Positions 26,346 to 38,194 of a DNA stretch of 64,000 nucleotides are shown here, piece by piece; within the stretch, counting starts at the first letter, position 1; every line of letters starts with the position of its first letter. The position numbers and the translations under genes were made by a program. The notes beneath the pieces were generated by a model. That model saw only the letters and a program-made list of their open reading frames with translations, did not search any database and was not told the DNA's origin. The stretch comes from Phaseolus vulgaris (taxonomy: Eukaryota > Streptophyta > Magnoliopsida > Fabales > Fabaceae): positions 42,099,393-42,163,392 of the forward strand of contig NC_023756.2 in NCBI RefSeq assembly GCF_000499845.2, read 5' to 3'.

Positions 26346-26834
26346 TGTGCACTGGTATCGCCGAACGACCAATGTCATGTCTCGGTCCCATTCCTGGATT
26401 GACTGACATGAGGTCCGTGTCCATTGGACTGACCGGCAACATAAGCCAAAGGACGCTCAAGTAAGGTCAATGAAGTTAATTCATGATTAGAAGCTAGGTA
26501 ATGCAACCCTAACCGCGATCCAACTTCCTAATCCAATCCAATGAGGAAAGTCCACTAAGGTAATATAAATAGCACACATTTCAAGAATGAGGTACCTCAT
26601 TATCTACAGTACTCTAATAACCGAGTGTCGAACCCATTTGCTGACTTGAGCATCAAAGTGTCTTCTGCAGGTACCCCTATTCGGAAATCACTAAAAGACC
26701 AAGAGTTGAGACTAGGAAGGAAGGGGGATGAACAAGCAAGGGAGGAAGTTGAAGAGCAACACGACCGACTAAGAAAAAGGAAGAAGACGAATCCTCTCAA
26801 TAGTTCTATGGACCCCAACCCTCACACGAGAACA
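26346..26834 (+). mobile_element. Solo LTR-like sequence (LTR2), related to LTR1
   Basis: It shares with LTR1 the TAGGTAATGCAA stretch, the TATA box TAATATAAATAG (26561-26572), the core GACTTGAGCATCAAAGTG, the GCAGGTACCCC junction and a purine-rich tail ending GAGAACA at 26834. It is shorter than LTR1 and lacks its minisatellites. A convincing target duplication was not found, and the start (26342-26348) is uncertain. Confidence 0.7.
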
Positions 26835-27566
26835 ATTTTATTGAATTGAAAATATGTTCCACTAATACCATTAAAATTATATTTTATGGTGTAGATTGAA
26901 TGGTTATAATGATAATGGATGTTAAGAATTTGGTTTATGATTAAGTTAATGATTTATGATTAAGTTAATGTTTGGTAGAGTGAAAATTAGTTTTGGGATT
27001 GAATTTTCATGTTATAAATTGAATGGTAGAATAAATTTTGATTTGGAGTAGAATTTATATGGTAATTATTTCAGTTGGAAAAAAATGAAGAATTGGGTTT
27101 GTATTTTATCACGACTCTTTTTTTTTTTAATATAAATAATGTTATTGTAAATTTAGGTTGGATTTCTCTTTTTTTTTTTCACTTTTCTAAATATTCAGAA
27201 TCTTGATCTTTGGATCTTTATATTTGAATTTCAGTCTTTTGAGTCCTCAACATGAGTACTACATGTTATTATACTTTAACATTCAAATGTTATTATACTT
27301 TCACATTCAAGTTATGTTCTTTTATTGGATATGAGTAGTGAGTATGTAGTACACTAAGAAATTCATTACTCTTTTATCTTTGATGTTTACTTATTTATAT
27401 TAATGGTATTGGTTTCTTATATTATTTGAGATAACTATATTAGACCTAAGTACCGTTAATCATGATTTGTAGGTTGTTTTAACTACATTGTTAAGTCCCT
27501 AATCTTAATTAGTAAGCAGTTTTCATGTATCTTGTCAAGATGTTAGGATGACGAGTTAGATCACTG
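26835..27566. other. AT-rich intergenic DNA
   Basis: No ORF, RNA or repeat of note apart from A/T runs and a short duplicated TGTTATTATACTTT motif near 27262-27303. Confidence 0.5.
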
Positions 27567-27780
27567 CATCTCAAACACTCGGGTAATACACTACAAGACA
27601 TCGACATCTAGACACTCGAGTGGTACACTACAAGACCTCATCATCTCAGTACTGGATAATACATTATGGAACATCGTCATCTCGATACTCAACAGTTTAC
27701 ATTAAGACCTCGTCATCTCAGTACTTAGTAAAGTATACTATAGGACCTCGTCATTTCAGTATTCAATAGTAGATAAGTGG
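27567..27780 (+). repeat. Minisatellite, roughly 36-38 bp unit, about 5.5 copies
   Basis: Diverged tandem units of the form CATCTCAGTACTCG-N6..9-TACACTACAAGACCTCGT. Copies start near 27568, 27605, 27642, 27677, 27713 and 27750. No coding frame. Confidence 0.85.
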
Positions 27781-28727
27781 TCTCCTCCCATGTATCAACT
27801 TATTGTCTCTTTTTTATCAATCTCATAAGTCATCAATTATGAAAGATATAAAAAAATTTCTTACATATAAATGGATTTATTTAATTAACAACTAGTTTTC
27901 AATTGTTAATTTTTATTTGTTAATTCCCAAATGCTAGTTATAAAATATTAGTTTCTATATGCTATTTTTTAATAACAAATTTTTTTAAACATTAACAAAA
28001 TATTATTAAGACAAAATTTTACAGCTAAAATCATTTTATGAAACGTTGTAATATTCATACTTTTACACAATGAAAATGTCTTATTCAACTTACAAATGGT
28101 TAAACTGTACTTTATTGTGAAGTTCAATTTGCTTCCAAATTAAATTTGTTCTATACTTTGAGAATGGACTATTATATATATTAGAAACTAAAGAAGAAAT
28201 AATTAAAAAAAAAACTGACACATGTTGGCCTCCAATATTTTCTTTGATGGAAGGGGTAAAATCCTCAACTATATCCTATTAAATTTTATAAGATCATTTA
28301 ATCATTAAAATATAATATTAAAAACTGATTTAACATTAAATTAATAACTATTTTGTTATTAAATGATAATCTTTAAGAACTAATTTTGCATTTTTACGTA
28401 TTAAAGGAAATAATCATATTTTTCTTTGTTTTCTCAATAGAGTCGGTCACCTTCAATAAATAACATTTACCCATTTTATTTAAAAAAAAAAATTGTGTAG
28501 ATTTTAACAACCAAAATCTCTTTCTTAACTTAATAACTCTTAAACTTAAAGAACACTTACAAGAATATTTATAACTTAAATAAACACACACAATCATTAA
28601 CAAGATTTTTACAAAGTAAAGACTCATGTGTCTGAGATATGAAACCAATCTTTATCAGTTAAATAAACTTTTCCTCACATGCATAACATTACTAATTTGT
28701 TATATAAGTTCTTACACTGAAACACTG
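27781..28727. other. AT-rich intergenic DNA downstream of ATS3-like copy 2
   Basis: Long A/T-rich runs; the 84-codon minus-strand ORF at 28394-28648 has no recognisable domain. Nothing else is supported. Confidence 0.5.
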
Positions 28728-30595
28728 TTACCATAGCATCAAAAAAACAAGCCATTTCTGAAGAGAAAGCCATTTCTCAGGATATAGGTGGCGTGGAGGA
28801 ATATCATCACACCAATGAGAGCCATACCAGGTAGCATCAGGGAGGGAGAAGTTAAAAAAATAGTGAGTGAGAAACCATGTGTTGTTGCAATAGATTTTCA
28901 GGGTTTGAGGTTTCCAATCTTCCACTGCACCAGATCTATATAGGTATACATAACAAATATGAGATACACATGCCCCATTTATCTCAAATACATCAAAAGA
29001 ACATTGCTCGAATGTCCTTGATACTGGACCGTCTAATCTTGTTTTGTTTACCTGCTAAATAACAATAATAATCATAAACAATTTCAAGTTCATTGCTCCA
29101 GATTAAGCATCCTTAATACAGAAACATTAACCAACATTTGTTTTTAAATATAGGCTAAAGGAAAATTGTAGGTGTCGAGGGTTTTTGAGAGGAAAGTTGT
29201 AAATTTTCACCCATTTAGGTTGGAGGAGGAAAGAGGCTCAGAGTAGCTAGTACTATGTTGAGTAGCAAGGTTTTTGGTAACCATGATATGATATACATAT
29301 ATGAACATGACATGCTATACATGGATGCAATTTTGGTACTTTTGAGTTATGAGAGAAGTTATACAAGTAGAGATGACATAGTAGAAAGAACTATCTTGTT
29401 TTGATCCGTCTCTTACCTATAAGAATTATGAGTTAATTTTGTTAGTTACTATGCATAATGATTGCAAACTTAGTTTGCATAAACAAAATCTTTAAAAAAA
29501 ATACCTACATGTAGATATTGTAATAATAATTTTATTTTAATATTTCACATTTTTTTTCACTCCATGAATCTATCATTAAAAATAAAATATAAATAAACAT
29601 AAAATTAATATTTATATTCAATAAATATTGTCAAATTAAATCTTTTAGGAACAAGAAAACAAAAAAAAGTTATTGTTTAAACTACTAAAAAAAACTATAA
29701 TAATTAATTATCATTTCTTGACTTAAAAACAGAATTATTATTGTTCTATCTTAACTCACCTCACCTCATCATTGACCTACAGAGGTTACGAGTTATGTGG
29801 GACTGAGCGATGTGGATTAAAGTAATTAGCCCATTCCACACTCTTTTTTTTTATTCACAATCTCATTCCTACATTAATTACTTAGTATTTTTCATATGAA
29901 AACAAGCGAAAAACAAAAAAATCTTCTACAAATTAAAAAAAAAAACTAAAAGAGTATTGAATATCATAATTTTTGTAAATGTTGGAGATACCATGCTGAT
30001 TAGAGATAAAGACATTCTATAATATATAAGTTTGTACAAACTTTTCTGTAAAATTGAATTAAATTTAAAGTCAATTTCTTAAAATAGTATCAGAATGTAG
30101 AATAACCAGAATTTATTAATCTTATGAGATACCAGTATCATATTTCACTTCTTAAAATATAAACAATACATTTATCACTATGTGGTCCTAAACTAAATGT
30201 TGAACCCTTTAAACATGAGGTGGAAGAAAGAGAGGAAGAACATTTAAAATTCATTGAATGAAAAATGTGAAGCAAAACCTTATTGCCATAAGCATCTCCA
30301 AAAGCAATTCCGATCTTCTCCCATGTGAACTTGGGTGATGAACAACTTGTAGATATATTTACAAGGTAAGAACAGTTCGCTGGGGTCTTCGTCTATTGAA
30401 CACAAAAAAATAATCATGAACAAAAAAGAAAATAGAAAAAAAAAGGTTTTCTTAAAAGATCACATACTTTGGTACCTGAATATAGCCAAAAGAGAAGGAA
30501 TCAGAAAGAGCTTGAAGAGAATCAGATTTGGAGTCTGTTACTGAAAGAGTTAGAGCAGAGGCACAGCAGAAGAAAAGAAGAAGCTGCTTCATCAT
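28728..30595 (-). CDS. ATS3-like PLAT/LH2-like secreted protein, copy 2
   Basis: Exons, in transcript order: 30595-30476, 30392-30279, 29051-28728; phase-0 junctions at the same places as copy 1; 185 aa from the first of two adjacent ATGs (30595 or 30592). Signal peptide: MMKQLLLFFCCASALTLSV. ATS3 landmarks are kept: NCSYLVNISTSCSSP, KIGIAFGDAYGNK, RTFEQCSFDVFE, ICYVYLYRSG, DWKPQTLKIY and DATWYGSHWC. The VYAPRLDDP-type strand has become VNKTRLDGP. The hydrophobic tail of copy 1 is reduced to KWLVFLMLW. Intron 2 is long (1.2 kb) and holds no recognisable gene. It is open and properly spliced, so probably functional, but it is evolving faster than copy 1. Confidence 0.82.
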
Positions 30596-31049
30596 TAAGC
30601 TTTCACCACAAAAGTCAATACAAGTCGTGCTTTAGAAAACTATACTATTTTATATGCCACTATGTACCACCCTAACTTATTATAAAACAAATACTATATC
30701 TTTGAATGAGATTATTCATAACACAAATTAAAATAATTATTGTAGTTACTGGTACCCAGAATATTCATAACTCCATGTAACAATAAGTATGCATTAAGTT
30801 CATAATGTTATGCTGATTAAAAAAAAAGTTCATAATGTTATAATTAACTAATAATAATTCATCATTAGTATTAACGAACTATTATATTCATAGGATTAAA
30901 CAACTATTTATCAATCATAATAATTATCTTAAAACCAATTTAACGATCATTATCCAAATAATATATAAATACAACTTTCCATAAAGTATATATTTATTTT
31001 CTTTTATTTTTTATACTTATATTTGACGTTGTTACTAACTTAAACATTT

Positions 31050-31094
<45 letters not shown>

Positions 31095-31435
31095 GATAAA
31101 TCTCTCCCATTTTGTGATCAATCAAAAATTTGTCCATGTAAGAGTATAATTATTTCCATATTAGAATTCTCCAATTTCATTCTAGTAAGAACAATTATAT
31201 ACAAGATTTCCTATAAATTAACTCTTACATAAATTAATTTAATTTATGAAAAAAAAATTGTATTTCTTTTCTTTTGGAAATAACTTAAAAGTTGTTTCCA
31301 AATAATTTTTTATTGTATTTTTAGTATTCAGTATCATAACTTGTCCTTCTTAGTTATTCTAATTGCCTTAATTGAATTGCAAATAGTGGTAAATGTACAA
31401 TTTTAATTTTATGGGTTATATTTGATCCTCTAAAA
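30596..31435. other. AT-rich intergenic DNA with an (AT)n microsatellite
   Basis: Includes an uninterrupted (AT)n run at about 31053-31091. A small ORF at 30469-30675 on the plus strand is the shadow of ATS3 exon 1. No gene. Confidence 0.55.
31053..31091. repeat. (AT)n microsatellite
   Basis: About 19 AT units upstream of the half foldback element. Confidence 0.95.
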
Positions 31436-31615
31436 TCATAGTTATGCAATTTTAGAGACAAAAAATAACTAGTTGTTATAGTGACTAAATTAGAGACCAT
31501 TTTAAAGACTGAAATGATTTTTTATTTCTAATAGTTTCTATTATTGTTAAATAGTTTCTAAATTGGTATCTAATTAGCTACCAAGGTTTTAACTACCAAT
31601 TATTTAAATTCTAAA
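31436..31615. repeat. Half of a CACTA-type foldback element
   Basis: This stretch (TAGTTTCTATTATTGTTAAA, TAGTTTCTAAATTGGT, CTACCAAGGTTTTAACTACC) matches one arm of the 403-bp foldback at 33536-33938. It lacks the CACTA tips and the second arm, so it is a truncated relative. Confidence 0.75.
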
Positions 31616-33535
31616 TTTGATTCATATATATATATGGGGCCCTTTTGGTGCTTATGTGCATGGACATAAGTTTTTTCTTACCATAGTAGATTTACTTAAT
31701 TTACTTAATGAAAACAAAATCTGAAACTAGAAATGCTTTAAGTAGGTTTATTGTTCTTATACATAATCAATTTAATGTTACTATAAAAAAAACCATATAA
31801 ACTTATAAAAAAACCATATAAACTGATAATGGAAGTGAATTTGCAAGAGTTACTCTTTATGATAATGTAAGCATTATACATCAAATAAGATGTGTAGAAA
31901 CCCCTCAATAAGACGTTGTTGTTGAAAGCAAACATCAACATATTTTGAATGTTACATGGAGCTTATTGTTTCAATCTAAACTTCGTGTTGTTTTCTGGTC
32001 ATATGTTGTGATTCATGCTACACATCTAATAAACAAAACTCATTCTAATGTTTTAGAAAAAAGTACAACTTATGAACTTGTTTATAAAGAGCAACTCGGT
32101 CTTAAAAAAGTGAGAGTTTTTGGTTCTTTATATTTTGTTTACAGTTTACAAAGAGATATGTCTAAACTTGATTCAAGAGCAAGAAAGTGTGTGTTTCTTG
32201 GTTATAAAACTAGAATGAAAGGATATGATGTGCTTGATATTCATAATATAGAAATCTTTGTTTCAAGGAATATGATTTTTTATAAGCATATTTTTCCATG
32301 TTTTAAATATTACAAATGCAATAATAATGAAAATAATATGCAATTAGACAATTTTGATTATATTTTTGAATCAATTAAGAAATAATAAATGTGATGTTAA
32401 TGATCAAGATTATCAACCCGAAGAGAGTACTCTAGAGGATAGTGAAAACTTGAGAAAGTCATTTAGACAAGAGCTCCTAGTTATCTAAATAATTATCATT
32501 CAATTGTCAAATCATATTAATACTAAATGTTTTAGAAATTTTGATAAAATTATTTATCATATATCTACATATCTTGACTATGGCAATCTGACAGTTAAAT
32601 GTCTTAACTATGTTTTAGTGATACCATCTAATGAGGAACCTCAGAATTATAATAAAGTCATTAAAAAAACAGAGTGGTGCAAGACTATGGAGAAATAAAT
32701 AGAAGGATTATAAGAGAATGAAACATGGAGTCTAACTAAGCTTCCTCACGATAAGAAGCCCATTAGATGTAAATGGGTTTATAAAATCAAATACAATGCC
32801 AAAGGTGATATATAATTATATAAAGACAGACTCATTGCGAAAGGGTATACTCACTTAGAAGGAGTAGATTATTTAGATACATTTTCTATTGTTGCTAAAT
32901 TAATCACTATAAGGATGCTCTTGAACGCTGCAGCTTCTCAAAATTGGTATTTAAAGTAGTTGGACATTAACAATGTGTTTCTATATGGGAGTTAATAAGT
33001 GAGGAAGTTTACATCTTACCTCCACCTGCAATCAAAATCAAAATTGGATAGGTTTGCATGTTAATAAAATCTTTATACGGTTTGAAACAAGCTAGTAAGC
33101 AGTGGTTTTCCAAACTATCTTATTCTCTTAATGACATTGGTTTTTCTCAATTTTTTTATGATCATTCATTATTCATAAGAGAAATTGGAAATAATTTTAT
33201 TGTATCATTGGTATACGTAGATGATATTATCCTTGCAGACAAATTTGTATCAAACATTAAACAAGTTACTTAGTATCTTAACAAGGCTTTTAAAGTAAAT
33301 GATTTGGGAGATCTAAAGTTTTTGTTTGGACTCGAGATCGTTAGATCAAGTAATGCTATTCATATGCTCTTGATGTCATCATTGATATTGGTCTCTTAGA
33401 TGCTAAGCCATGTTCCACACCTATGCTAAAGGACACACAAAAAAACATGTTCAAAAAAGGTATTCCTATGAAAAATATCACTTATCAAAATTCATTGGAA
33501 GACTAATATATCTTACCAACACTAAACCAAATATA

Positions 33536-33938
33536 CACTACAAGAAAATCATCAAATAGAAACCAATTTTTAGAAACCAAAATAATTAGTTGCAATAGTA
33601 ACTAAATTAGAAACCATTTTAGAAACTAAAACAAAAATTGGTTTCTAAATTAGTTTCTATTATTTTATATTATTGTTAAATAGTTTTTAAATTGGTCTCT
33701 AATTAGCAACCAAGGTTTTATCTACCAATTATTTAGTTTCTAATTTTAGTCTCTAAAACCTTGGTTGCTAATTAGAGACCAATTTAGAAACTATTTAACA
33801 ATAATAGAAAATAATAGAAACTAATTTAGAAACCAATTTTTGTTTTAGTTTCCAAAATAGTATCTAATTTAGTTACTATTGCAACTAATTATTTTGATCT
33901 TTAAAAATTGGTTTCTATTCCATGATTTTCTTGTAGTG
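33536..33938. mobile_element. CACTA-type foldback MITE, 403 bp
   Basis: Starts CACTACAAGAAAATCAT and ends ATGATTTTCTTGTAGTG, flanked by the 3-bp repeat ATA (33533-33535 and 33939-33941). Almost the whole element is one long inverted repeat, folding around about 33735. CACTA tips and a 3-bp duplication place it in the En/Spm superfamily. It has no coding capacity and is inserted in the copia relic. Confidence 0.92.
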
Positions 33939-34012
33939 ATAATATACAATGTTTTTTTTTTAGGTCAATTTCTACATGCACCTATTATGGAACATCATAA
34001 TGACGCTCATCG

Positions 34013-34021
34013 AATATTATG
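34013..34021. repeat. Left target-site duplication of MULE2 (AATATTATG)
   Basis: Repeated exactly at 40805-40813 outside the inverted ends. Confidence 0.88.
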
Positions 34022-34288
34022 AGGTTTTTCACAAAAATGGAGTATTTTTTTTTCATATTTACGTAAATGGGCAAAAGTAGAAAAAATTACAGAAATGGAC
34101 AATTCTTGGTCAAAGTTGCCAATGATGTAGGCAACATCAATTAAATTTGTTAATCTCTCCACTTTTTATTTTTTAATTAAAGTTTCTAACCGGATCGGCA
34201 ATTTCAGTGTAAATAAAATTGGATATTGGATTGGCAATTTCACTCCATTGAAGTTGCCAACCGTATTGGCAAGTTCAGTTCATATTTT
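34022..34288 (+). repeat. MULE2 left terminal inverted repeat
   Basis: Tip AGGTTTTTCAC; contains ATATTTACGTAAATGGG and several GTTGCCAA or GGCAAC motifs. It matches the right end in inverse orientation. Confidence 0.9.
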
Positions 34289-34678
34289 TTTATATAAATG
34301 ACAATTAATATTTTTGGAAATAAAAATATATAAAAAATATTTTAAAAAATGACAATTAATTATAATATCAAAATTTAATTTAATTTAATTTAAGAAAATG
34401 GTATATAAAGTTGAATAATTAAAATTATTTTTTTACAATAATTTTAAATAAATTGGATTAAAAATGAGTTGTTTGATAAATTAAAAATATTTACTATTTT
34501 TTAAATATTGTTAAAGTTAAAAATACACTTATAAAAATGTGATATGATTTATGTATAAATTTTTAGATTATATAATATATGAAAATGTATTTATGTAAAA
34601 TAAATGAAAATATTGAATAGAAGTCATTAAAAGAAGATGATATTAAAATATTTGATAACAACATTACAAAGAATGATT

Positions 34679-36739
34679 CTACTGTTTAAATGGACAATTT
34701 CCTCTCTTATGACCTTCATTGCGACAGTAAGAACATTTTTTTGGCTTGTTTTGAATTGGTTGATCCATTTCATTATGCAAACGAGTTGTAATTGGTTGTC
34801 CCGAGTTTTTACGTCGCATGTGGGGGTCAGGTATGAAATTTGGTCTGGTATAAGTAGACCAATAATCCTCGTTTCGAACGGGATGGAATTGAACTTGATA
34901 TGCCTTTCTAATCGTGTGGAGGTTGTAAACCGGATTAATGAATGTCGTCATTTGTAAATGACAAGAGGAACAAACGGCAATCACATGACGACAGGGAAGT
35001 CGAAGAGCTTGGAAGTGACCACAATCACACCACAAATCATTTAATCTAACTGTATATGACTGAGGTCGTCGACCATGTTGGGGGGTGGCTAATTCTTGGA
35101 CATCAAATTCAGAATTTTCTACATTAAACCTTTCCACGAAACACATAGTCAAATCTTGTTGATTTTTTCTAAATAAGGTTGTGATATCTTCTGGATAATG
35201 GTGACCTGCACGTAACATGGTGTCTATTTTGAAGGCTCGCTCAAGAAACCATGTTTTTGTTTTTTCGAAAGTTGCCTTAACCAAAGCGGAAATCGGTAAG
35301 GAACGAGCTCCCTTAAGCACGAAGTTAATGCATTCCGCTAGATTTGTGGTCATGTGACCATCCCTCTTTCCCCCATCGTATGCTTGAGTCCATTTCTCTA
35401 ACGGTATGCGATCTATCCAGGAAAATGCTTGCTTGAACTCAGATCGCATAACTGATAGCTTTGCCTGTACTATCGGTTGTTTCATCTCATAAGTTGTCAT
35501 AAAGAAGTAAATGAATTTAGTTAAATGGTAAAAAGTCGTAATTATCTATTAGAGAAGGTAAGCAATGTTATTACCCATGTTAATCAACTGTTGTTTGAGC
35601 TGGGCATTTTTGAATTTTTTGTTGAAATTCGATGCGATATGACGTATGCAATACACAGAAACGAGGCCGTCTCCTTCCCATCCAACTTCTTCGGATTGTA
35701 ATGCTGAAATTATACTGGTTCCTCTATCAGTAATCATGCACAAATTTGGCTGAGGTGTCACATATTGTCGCAATAATTGGAAGAACCAAATTAAAGCCTC
35801 CCGAGTCTCGCCTTCAACAATCGCAAACGCCAATGGAAATATGTTCCGATTCCCATCTTGAGCGATTGCGGTCAACAATGTTCCATGGTATCTTCCAGTT
35901 AGAAATGTCCCATCAACTTGTACAATGGGCTAGCAAAAATTGAAACCATCGATACAAGGCTTGAAAGACCAAAACACACGATCCAACGTGTAACAAGAAT
36001 TGTCTTGAGCACCATCAACCATACAAGGAGAAGCAATATACTGCACAATTGTCCCCGGATTGCTCTCTTTTACTGCTTCCAACCATCTAGGATGATCATT
36101 GTAGGATTGTTCCCAATCGCCAAATGCCAAAGCAAGAGCTTTCTGTTTTCCCAACCAAGCTTTTCTATATGTGATAGTATAGCCATACAAATTTTTTATT
36201 TCTGCAATTAAGCTTTTAATTCGGACAGAAGGGTTTGCTTTTACTGAAGTCAACACCATGGACGCAATATGGGTTGAGTCCAAATTAACATGGTCTGCCG
36301 AAAGATTTGTTGACAAACAACTATGTTGTGCATCAATTTTCTTTATCTCCCATTGACTTCGGATTTTACTAAAAGATGCACGTAATCTCCATTGGCACCC
36401 TCCCTCACGATGTATGCACCGAGCGACATATCTGTCTGGCTTTGATTCCACGACAACAAATTTGTAACCATTGTCTATGTGGTATTGTTTTATGGCATTC
36501 AATGTCGCCTCCTTTGACATGAAACACATGTGTTCATTGAGGTCGCGGTCAATGTTATGTTCGGATTGACTGTTAGACGGAATATACTGTGAAGAAGATC
36601 TGTTGAACTGATCTTCATCATCCAAATCAAAGTCGTAGTTCTCTCCATCTTCACTTATGTCGTCCACGATGTCTCTAATTATTGGTTCTTCATGTTCGCT
36701 TAGTGACGTTTCACCGACATTCCACGTGTCCATCTGCAT
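34679..36739 (-). pseudogene. MuDR-type transposase of MULE2, interrupted by a nonsense codon
   Basis: Exon A runs 36739 to about 35575 and exon B from about 35500 to 34679. N-terminal zinc-type domain: residues about 60-150 (CIHREGGCQWRLRAS). MULE core: PIVQVDGTFLTGRYHG (first Asp), LCMITDRGTSI (second Asp) and NLAECINFVLK (Glu). It ends with a SWIM motif (CDCGHFQALRLPCRH) and a CCHC knuckle (CSYCRNEGHKRGNC). A TAG at 35930-35932 interrupts the frame between GFNFC and PIVQVDG, where Lys (AAG) is likely ancestral. The intron acceptor before TYEMKQP is unclear: the best-placed site reads CAA, not CAG. Unlike MULE1, there is no OTU domain. This is a different MULE subfamily. Confidence 0.88.
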
Positions 36740-38194
36740 TTTAAAAGAAATAAAATTACCTTATATATATATATTATATGTGTGTGTTGCCTAAATAGGA
36801 AGAAATAAGATGATAAATAAGAATGTATTACCTTGACGATTTTGTTTGAACTTTACACTAGAAGGAGAAAATAATGTGTCCCACAAACTTTCTCCTCAAT
36901 TTTTTTACTTGGATACAAGAATTAAGACAAGAACATGTGTACAACAAAGGATGAATGCATTTGTGTAGAAGACTCCATTGTTGTTCCATTATATAGCAAA
37001 TGTTGTGTCTGAATTAAATATAATTTTAACATATTTATTAAAATTTGTATTGAGAAGTCCAATCCTCAGCAATCAATCTCTGTGACATTTGTGTATAGAA
37101 AACCATCACGCGTGTATAGAAAACCATCACGCCAAGCTACACTTTGTTTCATTTATTTTTTTCCAATTTCATAACAAAGAAGTTGCCTTCACCATTGACA
37201 ACTTGGGAAAAAGTTGCATTCACCATTGGCAACTTCTATTCAAAGTTCCCTTCATGTTTGGCAACTTTGCATAGGCACAAAATAAAAAAGTTACTCACAC
37301 TATTGCAACTTTAATTGCAAGGACGTGCAGCACAGCTTGATTTTCTCACAAGCAATGTTTTTCTTACACAAAAGACATGCCAAACTACACTTTACTCACA
37401 TGACTACATATAGATTCTTTTGGGTACAATGGCACAGAGATTCCCTTGGCAATTCACACTTATACTCATTGGTTGGATGAATTTAAAGTTTCAGGAACTC
37501 TATTTAATAGAGTCCAATCTCATATCCAATTCACGCTCAATTTATTGCATTGTGCTGGAACTCTATTGCATTGTGCTGGAACTCTTTAGGTGTGTCAAGT
37601 TATCTTCAAAGGTAATATTTGTCTAAAACTTTAATTATTTAATTAATTATAGTATTTTAATTCTGAAAAATCATTTTGTATTTTCTATTTATGATTAATT
37701 TATTTATATTATATTAGATATTTATATATAATATTAAAAGTAGGTAGTGAATATTTCTTCATTCTCTCGTTAGTGGTGTTTTAAATAGAAATTAATATTG
37801 TTAAAAGCGTAATTGATATTTGATTACTGCACAATTTGGTTCCTACCGAACACAGAACAAACTATAATTTGTATTGGGCCAACTGATTTCGAAATACAAC
37901 CCCACCCGTATTGCTAAATTATATATATATATATATATATATAATTCAATAATTTACCATAATTACGATTATAATAAAAAAATACTGTTTTAAAATAGAC
38001 AATATTTTTAAAGATGTTATTTTAAAGTGTAATGGTGTATAATATAGTTTAAAGTGTAATTAAATAAAATAAAATTAATTAAAATATATTTATATTTGAT
38101 CTCCACCCAGGATTTTTTTTTTTTTAATAGGAACTAGGTATAAAGGTACTATAAAATATGGTTGTATTTGCAGGAACCATCTTATTAGAATTTT
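36740..38194. other. Middle of MULE2 between divergent genes; short repeats
   Basis: No ORF of note. It holds a 21-bp tandem pair (GTGTATAGAAAACCATCACGC, about 37091-37132), several TTGGCAACTT or CACCATTGGCAACT motifs at about 37180-37315 that echo the inverted repeats, a 22-bp tandem pair with TATTGCATTGTGCTGGAACT (about 37542-37586) and an (AT)n run (about 37919-37943). It probably contains the promoters of both MULE2 genes. Confidence 0.6.

Larger units (their letters stand above)
31636..34021 (+). mobile_element. Copia-type retrotransposon relic, integrase and RT part (left fragment)
   Basis: Broken frames follow the Ty1-copia order. Integrase comes first (WGPFGAYVHGHKFFLTIVD, TDNGSEF, KHQHILNV, FWSYVVIHATHLINKTHS). 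A segment with CVFLGYKTRMKGYDV is at about 32190. Reverse transcriptase follows (WVYKIKYNAKGDI, LIKSLYGLKQASKQWF, catalytic YVDDII at about 33210). Then come DLGDLKFLFGLEI and QFLHAPIMEHHNDAH just before 34013. Stops at many places (for example about 31796, 31909, 32386, 32698, 32958 and 33273) show it is dead. It is interrupted by the CACTA foldback (33536-33938) and by MULE2. The 5' part (LTR, gag, protease) is missing. Confidence 0.88.

Noticed and set aside
26342..26834. Target-site duplication for LTR2
   Set aside because: No 5-bp match between either candidate left edge and the bases after 26834.
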